NCBI GenBank assembly: GCA_017979445.1
Contig: CM030717.1
Span: 12,386,086-12,450,085 of the forward strand
DNA: 64,000 nt
Source of the DNA: Akebia trifoliata
Taxonomy: Eukaryota; Streptophyta; Magnoliopsida; Ranunculales; Lardizabalaceae
Direction: 5' to 3'
Shown here: positions 54,606 through 64,000 of the stretch, piece by piece
How positions within the stretch are numbered: position 1 is the stretch's first letter
Layout of the letters: every line of letters starts with the position of its first letter
Made by a program: the position numbers and the translations under genes
The notes under the pieces: generated by a model
Database searches by the model: none
What the model saw: only the letters and a program-made list of their open reading frames with translations
Told to the model about the DNA's origin: nothing

Positions 54606-57600
54606 GATCACCTTTGATGAGAACCCAACCTTTGTTTTAAAAAAGAAAGACAAGGTTCAATGGATACAAACAAATCAACTAAGTAGTTTAGCAGGATACT
54701 AAAATTAAGTTTACCCAATTTTTTATATCTAATATTGGCTTCTGCAAGAAAAAGGATGGATGCAAATCCTTAATAAGTTTAAAAATCTCTAATAGTGACT
54801 CGTAGAATCATTCCACGTGAACTTACCTATATGAGTAAGAAAATCAGGCTATTTCTTATGAAAACTGGATTATTTCTAAAAGTACTCAGGAAAACAGGAT
54901 ATAGTAGATGGTCATTAATGTGTAAGTAGATAAAATTATCAACCTCATGGAAAAAAGTATGTGTTAAAAATTCAACTCATCTCTAAGGGTCATTGGTTCA
55001 AGACAATTTCACCACAACACCTTGACAAAGCTTTGATTATTTACACTAAGTGAAGGTTCAAATCCAAAAGATACCTCTCATCTATGTATTAGTCTCTACG
55101 ACGATGCTAATTTTTTTGTAAATCGATGTAATTGTTTAAAAGTTCTTTAGTTGTAAGAATTACAGAAGCTTGATCCCCACTTGGGTACGTAAGCAGCCAC
55201 TTAAGTGGTTCAACTGTTTTAATAATATATATTTATTTAAAAAAAATATTTATATTTTAAAATAGTGGGTATTTGTTTAATAATTGCAAAAATAAAATTC
55301 AAGTTTTTTTTTCTTAAGTTATATTTTGAAGATTTTTGTGTATATACGATTTAGTCCCACATTGCTAACAAGTGAGGAAGTGGTGTATCTTATAAAAAGT
55401 CAACATAATTAATTATATTTATGTCATACTTTCAAGGTTTTGATTCGATAGTTCAAAGTGGTGTAAAGCACCACCAAGGCACGTGCATGCACATGCGCGT
55501 CGTATGAAAGGACGATTGGGTGTTTAGGGTGCATTGGGCATTTTGATGTGCACTTTGCACTTCGCACGTACGCATTGTCGTCACAAGTGATAAATCTAGT
55601 GCACAATCACGTTAATATATGATCAGGAACCGGTCGGATACGAAGGATCAAAATAGTACTTGTTAGAAAACGATCAGGTGCGTTGGATCAAGTTAGTATT
55701 CAATCATAATCGATTAGGTGTGTGAAAGCGCCCTCGATCCACGGGGTGCACGGATCCACTTTTGACCTTTGAGGTTTGGGAGTCGCCACCTAGTTATTAC
55801 GGTATAGGAATCGAATATTAACTCTAAACGGATAAAAATCACTAATCTACTAAAAAAATAACTGAGTTCGGGGATCAAATTACGGGGTTGGAAGGTGTTA
55901 CGCACCAACCACGTCCGGCAAACGTCGATCTCTACTAATTCCCAAATAAACTACATTGCTAAAAGACCTAAGTAATAAAGAAAAATTAAAAAAATTATAC
56001 ATTTCTAAAGACAGTGTTTTTGTTCCCTCAGATCTGATAGAGTAACTCCTTGTACAGTATTCCTCGCTTCATTCTGTCTCCGGATCTGATTTTTGATATC
56101 TGAGGCGAGGTATCTCTTTCTTAGATCCGGATTTTTCGAATTTGTTTATGGATTTTTGGGTGTTTTTGAAGGGCTTCTAGGTGTTTTTCGAGCTAAAATC
56201 GAAGTATGGGTGTTAGGTAAGGAGTTGGGACTTCAAAATTAGGATTTATGGGAGGCTAGGGAAGCTTTTTAACCTACTTCTCTTAGAGTTTATTTTTGGA
56301 TACGAAAATAGGGTGTGGAGGCTCCTATTTATAGATTTTTTAAGATAGAATTAGTGTTTAATTATAATTCTTTTAGTTAGAGTTATATTTTAATTAGAAT
56401 TGTTTTAGGTAGAGTTATATTTTAGTTAGAATTATATCAAATAGAGTTATTATTTAATTAGGATTGTTAAATAGAATTATTATTTAATTAGAACTCTACT
56501 AGGGTTTTGACTTTTTGTCTTATTTGATTGATTTTAAGATTTTGACTTTAGTCTTACTTGATTGACTTTAATATCTTGACTTTAATCTTGACTTTAGTCT
56601 TACTTGATTGACTTTAATCTTACTTGATTGACTTTAATTTTTTGGAGAACTCCCCTCTATTATATCTTTAATTCTTTGGACCCCCAAATGGAGGGGTCCT
56701 TGAATAAATATCTTGGCAACCATCACCAATTTTGCCTGAGAGCCTGATTGATCGATTTTTTTGGTTCAAAATTTTAAATTAATTTTATTAATGTTTCACT
56801 TTAATTATTTAATACTTTATTTATTAATTTCGAAATTTTTAATTATAAAAATTATAAAATTACCGTTTTGCCCTCAGAGAGGACTTTTTGTGTTTCAAGT
56901 CGATTTTTGATGTTCTAGGATGTTTTAGAATTGATTTTTCATAAGGAATTCCATGGAAATATTGATTTGTGTCATTTATGAAATTTTTTGTATGGAATAG
57001 TCGTGAACTTTATAAGGGACATTTTCGTAATTTTATCGAATTCTATGAAAATTGGCGAAATGATTTATTTGGTTTCAATTTGTTGTTTAATGTGTTTGAA
57101 TGAATTTTTCTAAGTGTAACGTAAGCTCTAGGGATATTTTAAGGTTATGGGTATTTTGATAATTTGATCATTTTTTAGTGATTTTTATCGTAAAGCTTCT
57201 TTTTGTCTGCAAGATGATGATTTCTATATTTTTGGGATTATATTTTCCTAGCGTAGCGTGGTTTCTATAGTTTTGTCAATTCGAGATACCTCATCCGAAT
57301 TTCTAAAACATATCTGATAACAAAATATAGCATTGGAATAATCATCCATCATTGGGAACCGTTGCAATCGGATTGACGAGTTGATTAATCAGGCGAGTGC
57401 AAAAATGGGGTGTCTACAGTGTGTTGAATCATGATTGGTATTCGATTAGAGTCGATAGGATTCGTTAGATCAAGGTCCAACCAATTGGAAGTGATTAAAC
57501 CCATTAGATCATAAAGATTCAACTAATATGTGTTGATTAAAAGGCATGAGACACATACTTTCGATAAGATGCAATCTAGATCGTTAGATCTGATATTAGA

Positions 57601-57960
57601 TACAATCCAACGACTATTAAATCAAGAGACATTACATCATGGCTCTTAGTCAACAGACACAAAAATTATTATAAAAAGTTAATTAAAAATCAGATTTCTT
57701 TATTGAAATTTTCTGTGTTTTTTTTTCTAAGCTTAAGTACTTGGTATTGTTAGTTTTTAATTTTTGAGTGTTTCAAATTAAATCGGATTGTACATATTCC
57801 GATTTAATAATAAAAGTGTAGACTTCTTTGTATCCTGAAGGCATTTGTTCGTTGACCTTTTGTATACTGTGGTTCTAACCAGTAAGGGGGAATATTTATT
57901 TAAAAGAGATCGAATTTGATTCGAGTCTTAAAGTCCTAAAAATATCTCCTTCATCGAATT
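54606..57960 (+). mobile_element. Probable copia 3' LTR region, interrupted by a solo LTR
   Basis: Downstream of RNase H, the segment 55350-55395 (TTTAGTCCCACATTGCTAAC, then CTTATAAAAAG) looks like an LTR promoter. The 3' part (57.81-57.91 kb: AGACTTCTTTGTATCCTGAA, GTTCGTTGACCTTTTGTATA) resembles the end of a copia LTR. Exact LTR edges cannot be set because no 5' LTR is available for comparison. The solo LTR at 55723-57418 lies inside. Confidence 0.5.
55723..57418 (-). mobile_element. Solo LTR with 5 bp target duplication
   Basis: The sequence starts TGAAAGCGCCCTCGATCC and ends GGGGTGTCTACA, so it has TG...CA termini. A perfect GTGTG lies on both sides (55718-55722 and 57419-57423). On the minus strand it begins TGTAGACACCCCATTTTTGC, a start also seen on the + strand at 58891. 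No internal retrotransposon domain is present, so 1696 bp of LTR remain after recombination between two LTRs. Removing it joins CGATTAG-GTGTG to TTGAATCATG, restoring the host LTR. Confidence 0.85.
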
Positions 57961-58076
57961 TTTTTAGGTCACAAAGTAAATTTAACAATTGAAGCCATCC
58001 AAAGTGTTGGGACAACTTGAACTTGCATAACTAACTTCCCCATACAACTGTCTTAACTTGATATTTAGTTGGTAAC

Positions 58077-58499
58077 ATGGGGTATGTAAATTGGTTGGCC
58101 TTATTAGCATTTTGAAAGTATGGGCTTCTCAAGCTTTAGGTCGTAGCCTCCATGAGGCATCAATGTTGGAGAGGTATGAACAATGGATGGCTCCTTATGG
58201 GCATGTTTATGAGGATGCCATCGAGAAGGGGAGGCGTTTTCGGATATTTAAGGCTAGTGTGGAAAAAATTGAATCAGTCAACAATGTTGGGGACCGACTG
58301 GATAAGTTGAGCGTAAATGAATATGAGGATCAAACTAATGAAGAATTCAAGGCATCTCGTAATTGTTATAAGAAATCCACCAAACGTAGATCATTGACAA
58401 CGACATCCTTCAGATATAAAGATGTTAATACGGTTTCATCTAGCATGGATTGGAAGAAGAAAGGTGCTGGTACCCCAATAAAGGACCAATGCCAATGTG
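58077..58499 (+). pseudogene. Papain-like cysteine protease, exon 1 only (SAG12/SAG39 type)
   Basis: The frame reads WASQALGRSLHEASM, then the I29 propeptide domain (ERYEQWMAPYGHVYEDAIEK, FRIFKASVEKIESVNN, an ERFNIN-like pattern, and EYEDQTNEEFKASRN). The mature-enzyme start is SSMDWKKKGAGTPIKDQ. It stops at a GT donor (58500) just before the catalytic-Cys region. No later exon with the catalytic Cys, His or Asn is found. The ATG at 58077 gives a short hydrophobic leader, MGYVNWLALLAF, but meets a stop before the propeptide, so a frameshift separates them. In DQCQCG the first Cys replaces the usual Gly. It is a broken, truncated copy. Confidence 0.8.
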
Positions 58500-58890
58500 G
58501 TAAGAGTTTTTCTTAGACAAAATGTTAGCTGTGTTTTCTTAAGTTTTAACATGATTAGAACACCCCACCTACGTCGACATGTTCGACATGGAAGGATGCA
58601 TGTCAACACTGTGGCTTGTCGATCTGCTTCTAGAAGATTTTTTGGCCTACCATGTTGACATAAAAAAAAGTGGGATGTTGAAATCTATTTGGGGTGCTCA
58701 AATCATATAATTAAGTTAAAAGAGTAGCCTTACTTAAGATGCTTATAGAATTGATTTTATATATTTAATTATATTTTAATCACTTTTACAAGAATGGAGA
58801 CTTCGACTTGGATTGTTTGGTGACAGTGTACAGGGAAGTGCATTTTCTAAGATGTCCATAAATAAATTTCAAAAAAGTTATATGGGGTGT

Positions 58891-59885
58891 GTAGACACCC
58901 CAATTTGATCGAACAAGCCTGAGGGATCATTTGAATCCAATATTAAGGATCAAAGCAAGATAATTTTGATCAATCAAGTGGGTCCCACTCAAATCGATCA
59001 AGGAAAATCAAATAATATAAAAAAAAAATTAGTTTTTGCTTGGCCGTATAGACCAAACAACCAAGCATAGGCATAGCCTGGTCGTTTGGAACAGACGACC
59101 AAACTATATTTTGTTTAAACCTTTGTAGAATATTACACAAATATAATTTATTTTAGCCATTTCTTGCATATATCCAATTCAGTTAAGCAGTTGAAAGAAC
59201 TCATGTGTGCATGAGTTTATTCCAAGAAAATGACTTCATCAACCCCTTTAAATATGATTTTTCTTCATCTAATCCCCTCTTACTTTCTTAAGTACCCATG
59301 CTCTAAACTTCCAAAATTTTCCTCACCTAGGTCTTTTAGTAAGCTTTCTTGTCCCTTAATCTTAATTCAAAATCCTTCTTAGTCTCCACTTAGGGAGAAT
59401 TACTTCCGCTAACCCTAATTTGTTAAAACTCATTAAAGAGGATTCCCCCTTCTACCCTTCGAACCTTCTTCAAAATGGAAGAGATTTCATGGCATTCAAT
59501 GTAAGTTGATCATGTTCAAGAGGTTATGACCATTTCATCCAACCTAGAAAAATCACTAAAATTTGTACCTAATGACCTATCTATCCTCAAGTTGTTAGAG
59601 AGCTAGCCTAGCAAATTGTCTAGAAAGGTAAAAAATCAAGTACCAAATTACATACCATTTGCCTTAATTTTATCTCAATTGACTCAAAACCTAGGGTCTA
59701 AGATCATTCTACCCTCCTCAAGGAATTCTATAGAAACTATTGGACTTTTGTTAATTTATCATTTGATTATCTTGATTGGTGAGACCCACGTGAGAGTGAA
59801 ATACCATCAAGACCAAGGATAAGAGATATAATCAAGGTCTCTCATTGAGGTTTTAGTGAAAATATTGAGAATTTGAAGATTTTGT
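58891..59885 (+). mobile_element. LTR-start-like sequence, decayed
   Basis: TGTAGACACCCCAATTTGATC at 58891 matches the terminus of the solo LTR in the opposite orientation. A second similar start, TGTAGATACCCCATTTTTTA, lies at 59886. Sequence after the two starts is not alike, and no matching LTR end was found. These are therefore remnants of related LTRs, possibly nested, rather than a pair. Confidence 0.45.
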
Positions 59886-60690
59886 AGATACCCCATTTTT
59901 TAATTTGTCTGATTCGACAATTTGTCACCCGGTTGATGTAGATTCCTAATGATGAGTGTAGAATATATGAGGAGTCGAATACTTGTAAGAGGTCATATCC
60001 CAATTTTTTTTTCTAATTTTCTAATCCTCGTGATTCCATCTCCTTTTACTTGGCATGTTCGACATAGAAGTTACGTGTACTTAGAATCGTTATACTCTAC
60101 ACTCGATTTAGCAAATACACACGCTTAAGTTTGCCACACATTTCGATAACCTATATATACCTTGCAACACTAGGAAAATGTGATCTCGAAACTTAAAAAC
60201 AATCATATTGAGACTAAAAGAAGTTGTTCTTCAAAATATAATAAAAAATTAATAAAATAACGAAAATACCCCTCGTGGGTTCCACACCTTCGTAATGTCT
60301 CAAAAATATCTTCGTTAGTCTCGGAATTTGATTTCGAATTTAATGAGATTAAAATTGATGAAAACGAAGAATTTTATGAATATTTGAAAAAAATAACTAA
60401 AATGCCTCTTGATATTCGACTTTTACTTAGAGACATTGAATCCTAAGGAAATGTGACTAAAAATAAACTTTCGACAATATTCGCACACATCGAGAAAATT
60501 TAGAAACCCCCACGTTTAGAAAAAACTAAAAATTTTCACATAAAATAATAAGATTTTTCACATAAAATGACGATTTCCAACTGAAAATTTTGGAATGTTT
60601 AGGTTTGGTCAACTAGGAATTGGAGGATTGTGGTCAAGTGCATTATTAAAAATAAATAATGGTATCCAAAGGAAAGAGTTGTGCTTTGAT
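59886..60690 (+). mobile_element. Second LTR-like remnant
   Basis: It starts TGTAGATACCCC and contains AAAATACCCCTCGTGGG and runs such as TTCGACAATATTCGCACA. The composition resembles the interior of the solo LTR at 56.8-57.3 kb read on its minus strand. The right end is not defined. Confidence 0.35.
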
Positions 60691-60699
60691 ATCTATGTA

Positions 60700-60860
60700 T
60701 AGGAGAATTGAGAACCAAACCAGACTAAGGTGGGTTAGTTTGGTTCAATTCTAGTCAGTTCGGTTCCCATTCTGGATCTGTAAAACCGATCATGTTTGAT
60801 TATGTTCCAATTTTGCCCCCAACCCAAACCAAACAGAACCATGCGCACCCTTCCCCAAAA
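60700..60860. mobile_element. Fragment of the GGTTCGGTT hAT family
   Basis: TTGGTTCAATTCTAGTCAGT and TCGGTTCCCATTCTGGATCT, then ACCCAAACCAAACAGAACCA and GCGCACCCTT, recall the right subterminal region of the hAT element at 49.33-50.25 kb. No complete ends are present. Confidence 0.5.
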
Positions 60861-61932
60861 CGATAGTTGGGAGGGGATGCAAGCTCGAGCCTGAGTGTGT
60901 TAGAGTTACTCTAAGGTTAGCTTTACTAACTTATGAAGATTTGAAATAGTAACAAATTAGCTCAAACACCTCCAAGAATATTTTATATGCTATGCTAATA
61001 AAAAAAATCTTATTTTCATTAAAATAAAAAATGTTATAGCATTTAAAAAATACTTGAATGATAAAACAAAATTATCCAAAGAAGCTGATGAAAATAAAAG
61101 TCGGGATCAGCTTAAACCATGATTTTAAATCTCGTCCAAGACCGAGACGACATGTCTGATACTTCTCGGTATCGTCCACCAATGAGACAGATAGACAAGT
61201 CAATCATCATCGGATGAGATTTAAAGTCCACATTCATTTTTCTCATTGTTGACCGAGATGTCTCAAACGCATTGAAAAACTCATCCAAGATAACTCGATC
61301 TCGTTCATAGACGAGACGTCAAAACGAGTTTTAAAATCATGGCTTGAACCCAAATTTGAGACGCCATTGGATATGTTCTTAGTTTTCAAAATTACAAAAA
61401 TATCATTTTTACTATACAATTTTCAAAACCCCACTGATATTTTAAATTACAAATAAACCATTTTAATACATGTGTGTGTGCACAAGCTATCTTGTAATTC
61501 ATATATATATATACATATATATATAAAAGATGTTGAGCTTGCATCTACTAATACGATTTTGAAGATGACATGTTTTGGGAAGAAATGAGGGGTTTTAAGG
61601 TCATTTTCACCTGTCTACGAGAGAAGACCATAAAATAGAGAATTTAAATAAACATTGTTCGACAAATATTTTTAAAATATAGATATTTCTCAAAACTTGC
61701 GCTCATTTTAATTCCCAAAACATGCTTTTCCAATGAGTTCGTCACTTTTATAATCAACAAATTCATTGATAAGTTACCAATGAAATCATTTTATTTTCTT
61801 TTCTTTTTTTGCTTATCATGGGTATCCCCACCTTTCAAGAGAGACTAATCCCATTGTCACACACACTACCCCCTCGAAAAATTCTACGTGCAACTAGTTG
61901 AGTCGAGGGTCAACTGGATCCTGGAGGGTGGC
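60861..61932. other. Intergenic with one MITE, otherwise no gene
   Basis: AT-rich non-coding sequence. It includes the MITE at 61116-61346 and a short TA tract near 61.50 kb. Confidence 0.5.
61116..61346. mobile_element. MITE of the CTCGTC/GACGAG family, second copy
   Basis: The left end AACCATGATTTTAAATCTCG and the right end, AGCCATGATTTTAAAACTCG on the minus strand, are inverted repeats. The interior carries GACCGAGACGAC and ACGAGACGTC motifs. It is related to the copy in ALG11 intron 2. Confidence 0.65.
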
Positions 61933-64000
61933 CTGTGGCGCCCCGCCGAACACTAACACAAATCCCCATGTCAGATTTCAAGGTACGAGGTGGCACCTCG
62001 AAATTTCGGCATGGTCTCCTCTGTTTATGTTAGCATTCCAAGGCGATTCAACCTACACCTGATAAACGACATACAATCCTGCATATAACAAACAAAATAT
62101 AATACTAGCGGAAGCCCATATACGTTTAATAATGTTCGATAGATCAGAGTGCGGAAGAAGAAAAATTATATACAGGATTATACAAAATTCCTCACTCTAA
62201 CAGAATTCCTAACACTCAAGACAAATCCATAAGACTACTTGGAGAAACTGACACTACTAGGGGGTATAGTCCTAGTACTTACCAGGTGACGGACTCTAGT
62301 TGTCTATCTGACCAACCAGATGATCCTCATTCGTTTTCTACACTTATTTCGCCAAGCTTCAGATCTGAAACTAAAAAAAATGGAGAAGGAAAGGGTGAGT
62401 AACAATGGTTACCCAGTAAGGAAGCAATAATTTCTGCCAATAACCTCTCCTAACATGAACGAATAAACATACTGAATCATTTTAAAATAAACAAAGTTTT
62501 ACAGAAGAAACCTACGATTAACTGGTATATATAGCCAGGGATGAGCAACTAAACATTTTAAAACTCACATTACATCGATCAGCAGTACTCACTATAACAT
62601 TATCTTTTTATACAAATCTAATTGATCAAATGGAAATAATAAACATGCATTTCATTTTATATATCAAAATAAGCAACAGATACATAATACACAATGGTGG
62701 AGTATTGGAATTAGAGTGTTGGGATTCACGACTGGATCGCTCCCAGTCGGGACATGATGTTACAATTTCTCTCTGGCTTTTAGTTCCTGATTTTGTGGTC
62801 GGTCGCTGCACTTACCACGTTTGGTTGACCATTTATCCGGCTCAGGCTGGCCGTTTGACGTGACCGTAAGCAATGGGTCTCTTTTCGATGTGTCAGAACG
62901 TTCGACTACTATAGATTGTTAGTGATCACTGACCAATCATCTTCGTCTATGCCTATCAGGCGTACATGTGATTCCCAAATATGCAAACCATTCGTATACA
63001 ACCACCTTTACATTACAAGTTCACTGGTAAAGATAGAGAGGAATAACCCGGATTCCAGTTGTGACTCCACTCTCATACGCGTCCCATACCACGTATGAGT
63101 TTGGTGGTCCCTACCGTACATCCCAAGATAGTACATCACTCCGGATGATATAATGCACTATCCCTTCAGGCATTCACAAACTCTTTAACAGCTCACAAAA
63201 TAACTACATATATATATTATTTTCATTTGAAAATAAAAGAGAAATTAACAATACAAGGTTGAGAACAGATATCTAGTTTCCTACCATGCAAGTGTGGCCA
63301 CCCGGCCTAAAATAAATAACATAACAGAGCGCCTCGCGCTAACAGAAAGTAAATAAACATGCAACCAGTAACATTATCCCTGGATATCCGTTCACCAACC
63401 TACATACAACACAACAACGTAAAATGTAGACATCACCCATCGGGTGTGACTCTGACATTTTACCGTTTCATACCCTTTTTCCCTTTTTTCGACTTTTACA
63501 GTTTTCAATCTCTTCATAAAATATCCATTTTCATATATTCATCAACTCAATATGAGTTCATTGAATATTAAATCACATTTTTCAACTATAGAATTTATTT
63601 CTATCAATAATATTGAAAAAACTACAAATTTCATATCAAAACGGGGTCCGAGCAGTGCACAAGACCCAATTTATGGCAATAACCCGTTAAAACACCCTCC
63701 CCACGTATAATTTATTAAAAATACAATTAAACATATCAAACATGCAATTTCTGGCGTGAATTTTTGAAATAACAAAATAATTCTATATTTTAAAAATACA
63801 TCCAAATTTTTCGATAAAATCCTAAATGCAATTTTCACAATCTAGATTACTAATAGAAATTGAGAGTTCCTTACAATCTCTAGGCGAAAGGATCAAAGTG
63901 TGTGCGCGAAAATCGAGGCGATCAGCGCAAAAATCGAGACGGACCAAACTTCGAAGCGGTTAATTTTTGAAATCGACCTGGTGGTTTTGAAGATCTCGAT
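61933..64000. mobile_element. Probable long LTR (Gypsy-like), cut by the window edge
   Basis: At 61933 an abrupt change begins with TGTGGCGCCCCGCCGAACAC, followed by ATACTAGCGGAAGCCCATAT and GTGAGTAACAATGGTTACCC. That start and these blocks resemble long plant Gypsy LTRs from memory. GC content is higher than in the flank. No coding domain or second LTR lies inside the window, so orientation and class are inferred. Confidence 0.45.

Noticed and set aside
58891..59886. A pair of LTRs of one element
   Set aside because: Both begin TGTAGA-ACCCC-like, but the sequences after the starts do not align, so they are not the two ends of one insertion.
1..64000. CRISPR arrays, operons, prokaryotic ribosome sites or phage modules
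   Set aside because: The spliced genes, LINEs, SINEs, MITEs and LTR elements identify plant nuclear DNA; none of the spaced repeats has CRISPR geometry.

Overview
The window is nuclear DNA of a flowering plant, probably a eudicot or early-diverging angiosperm. It is AT-rich, with GT-AG introns, T-rich intron ends, telo-boxes at one promoter and many plant-type transposons. I cannot name the species. Three complete housekeeping genes lie on the + strand and are interspersed with transposon debris; all three reading frames join without a stop or frameshift.

Layout. 1-7.4 kb is intergenic. It ends in an unusual array (4.17-7.40 kb) of hairpin-rich elements separated by (TA)n tracts; the second carries a captured WD40 exon resembling plant WDR26. 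7.98-24.84 kb is clathrin heavy chain (30 coding exons, 1705 aa), with LINE, SINE and other debris in its introns. 24.84-28.11 kb is intergenic with three DNA-transposon remnants. 28.11-34.56 kb is ALG11, the ER alpha-1,2-mannosyltransferase of N-glycan assembly (7 exons, 463 aa). 34.56-41.69 kb is intergenic: a 1.9 kb TIR element with ~125 bp internal tandem repeats, foldbacks, a hAT-type MITE, three more members of the hairpin family, and a MULE-type MITE with a 9 bp duplication. 41.69-47.81 kb is EBP1/PA2G4 (9 exons, 398 aa); its 4.1 kb intron 4 holds a hAT-like element that was partly duplicated after insertion. From 47.8 kb on, the only gene-like sequence is transposon debris and a cysteine-protease fragment: a hAT element with a perfect 8 bp duplication, a decayed Ty1/copia element (~50.66-57.96 kb) whose probable 3' LTR is split by a solo LTR with a 5 bp duplication, exon 1 of a broken papain-type protease, further LTR remnants, and at the right edge a probable long LTR running out of the window.

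The three genes do not form a pathway: clathrin coats vesicles, ALG11 builds dolichol-linked glycans, and EBP1 acts in ribosome biogenesis and growth. The least explained feature is the TA-embedded hairpin family, present in two clusters 32 kb apart. Its members share a terminal GGG-N(3-5)-GTTC-like motif that is also found at the ends of the element carrying the WD40 fragment.
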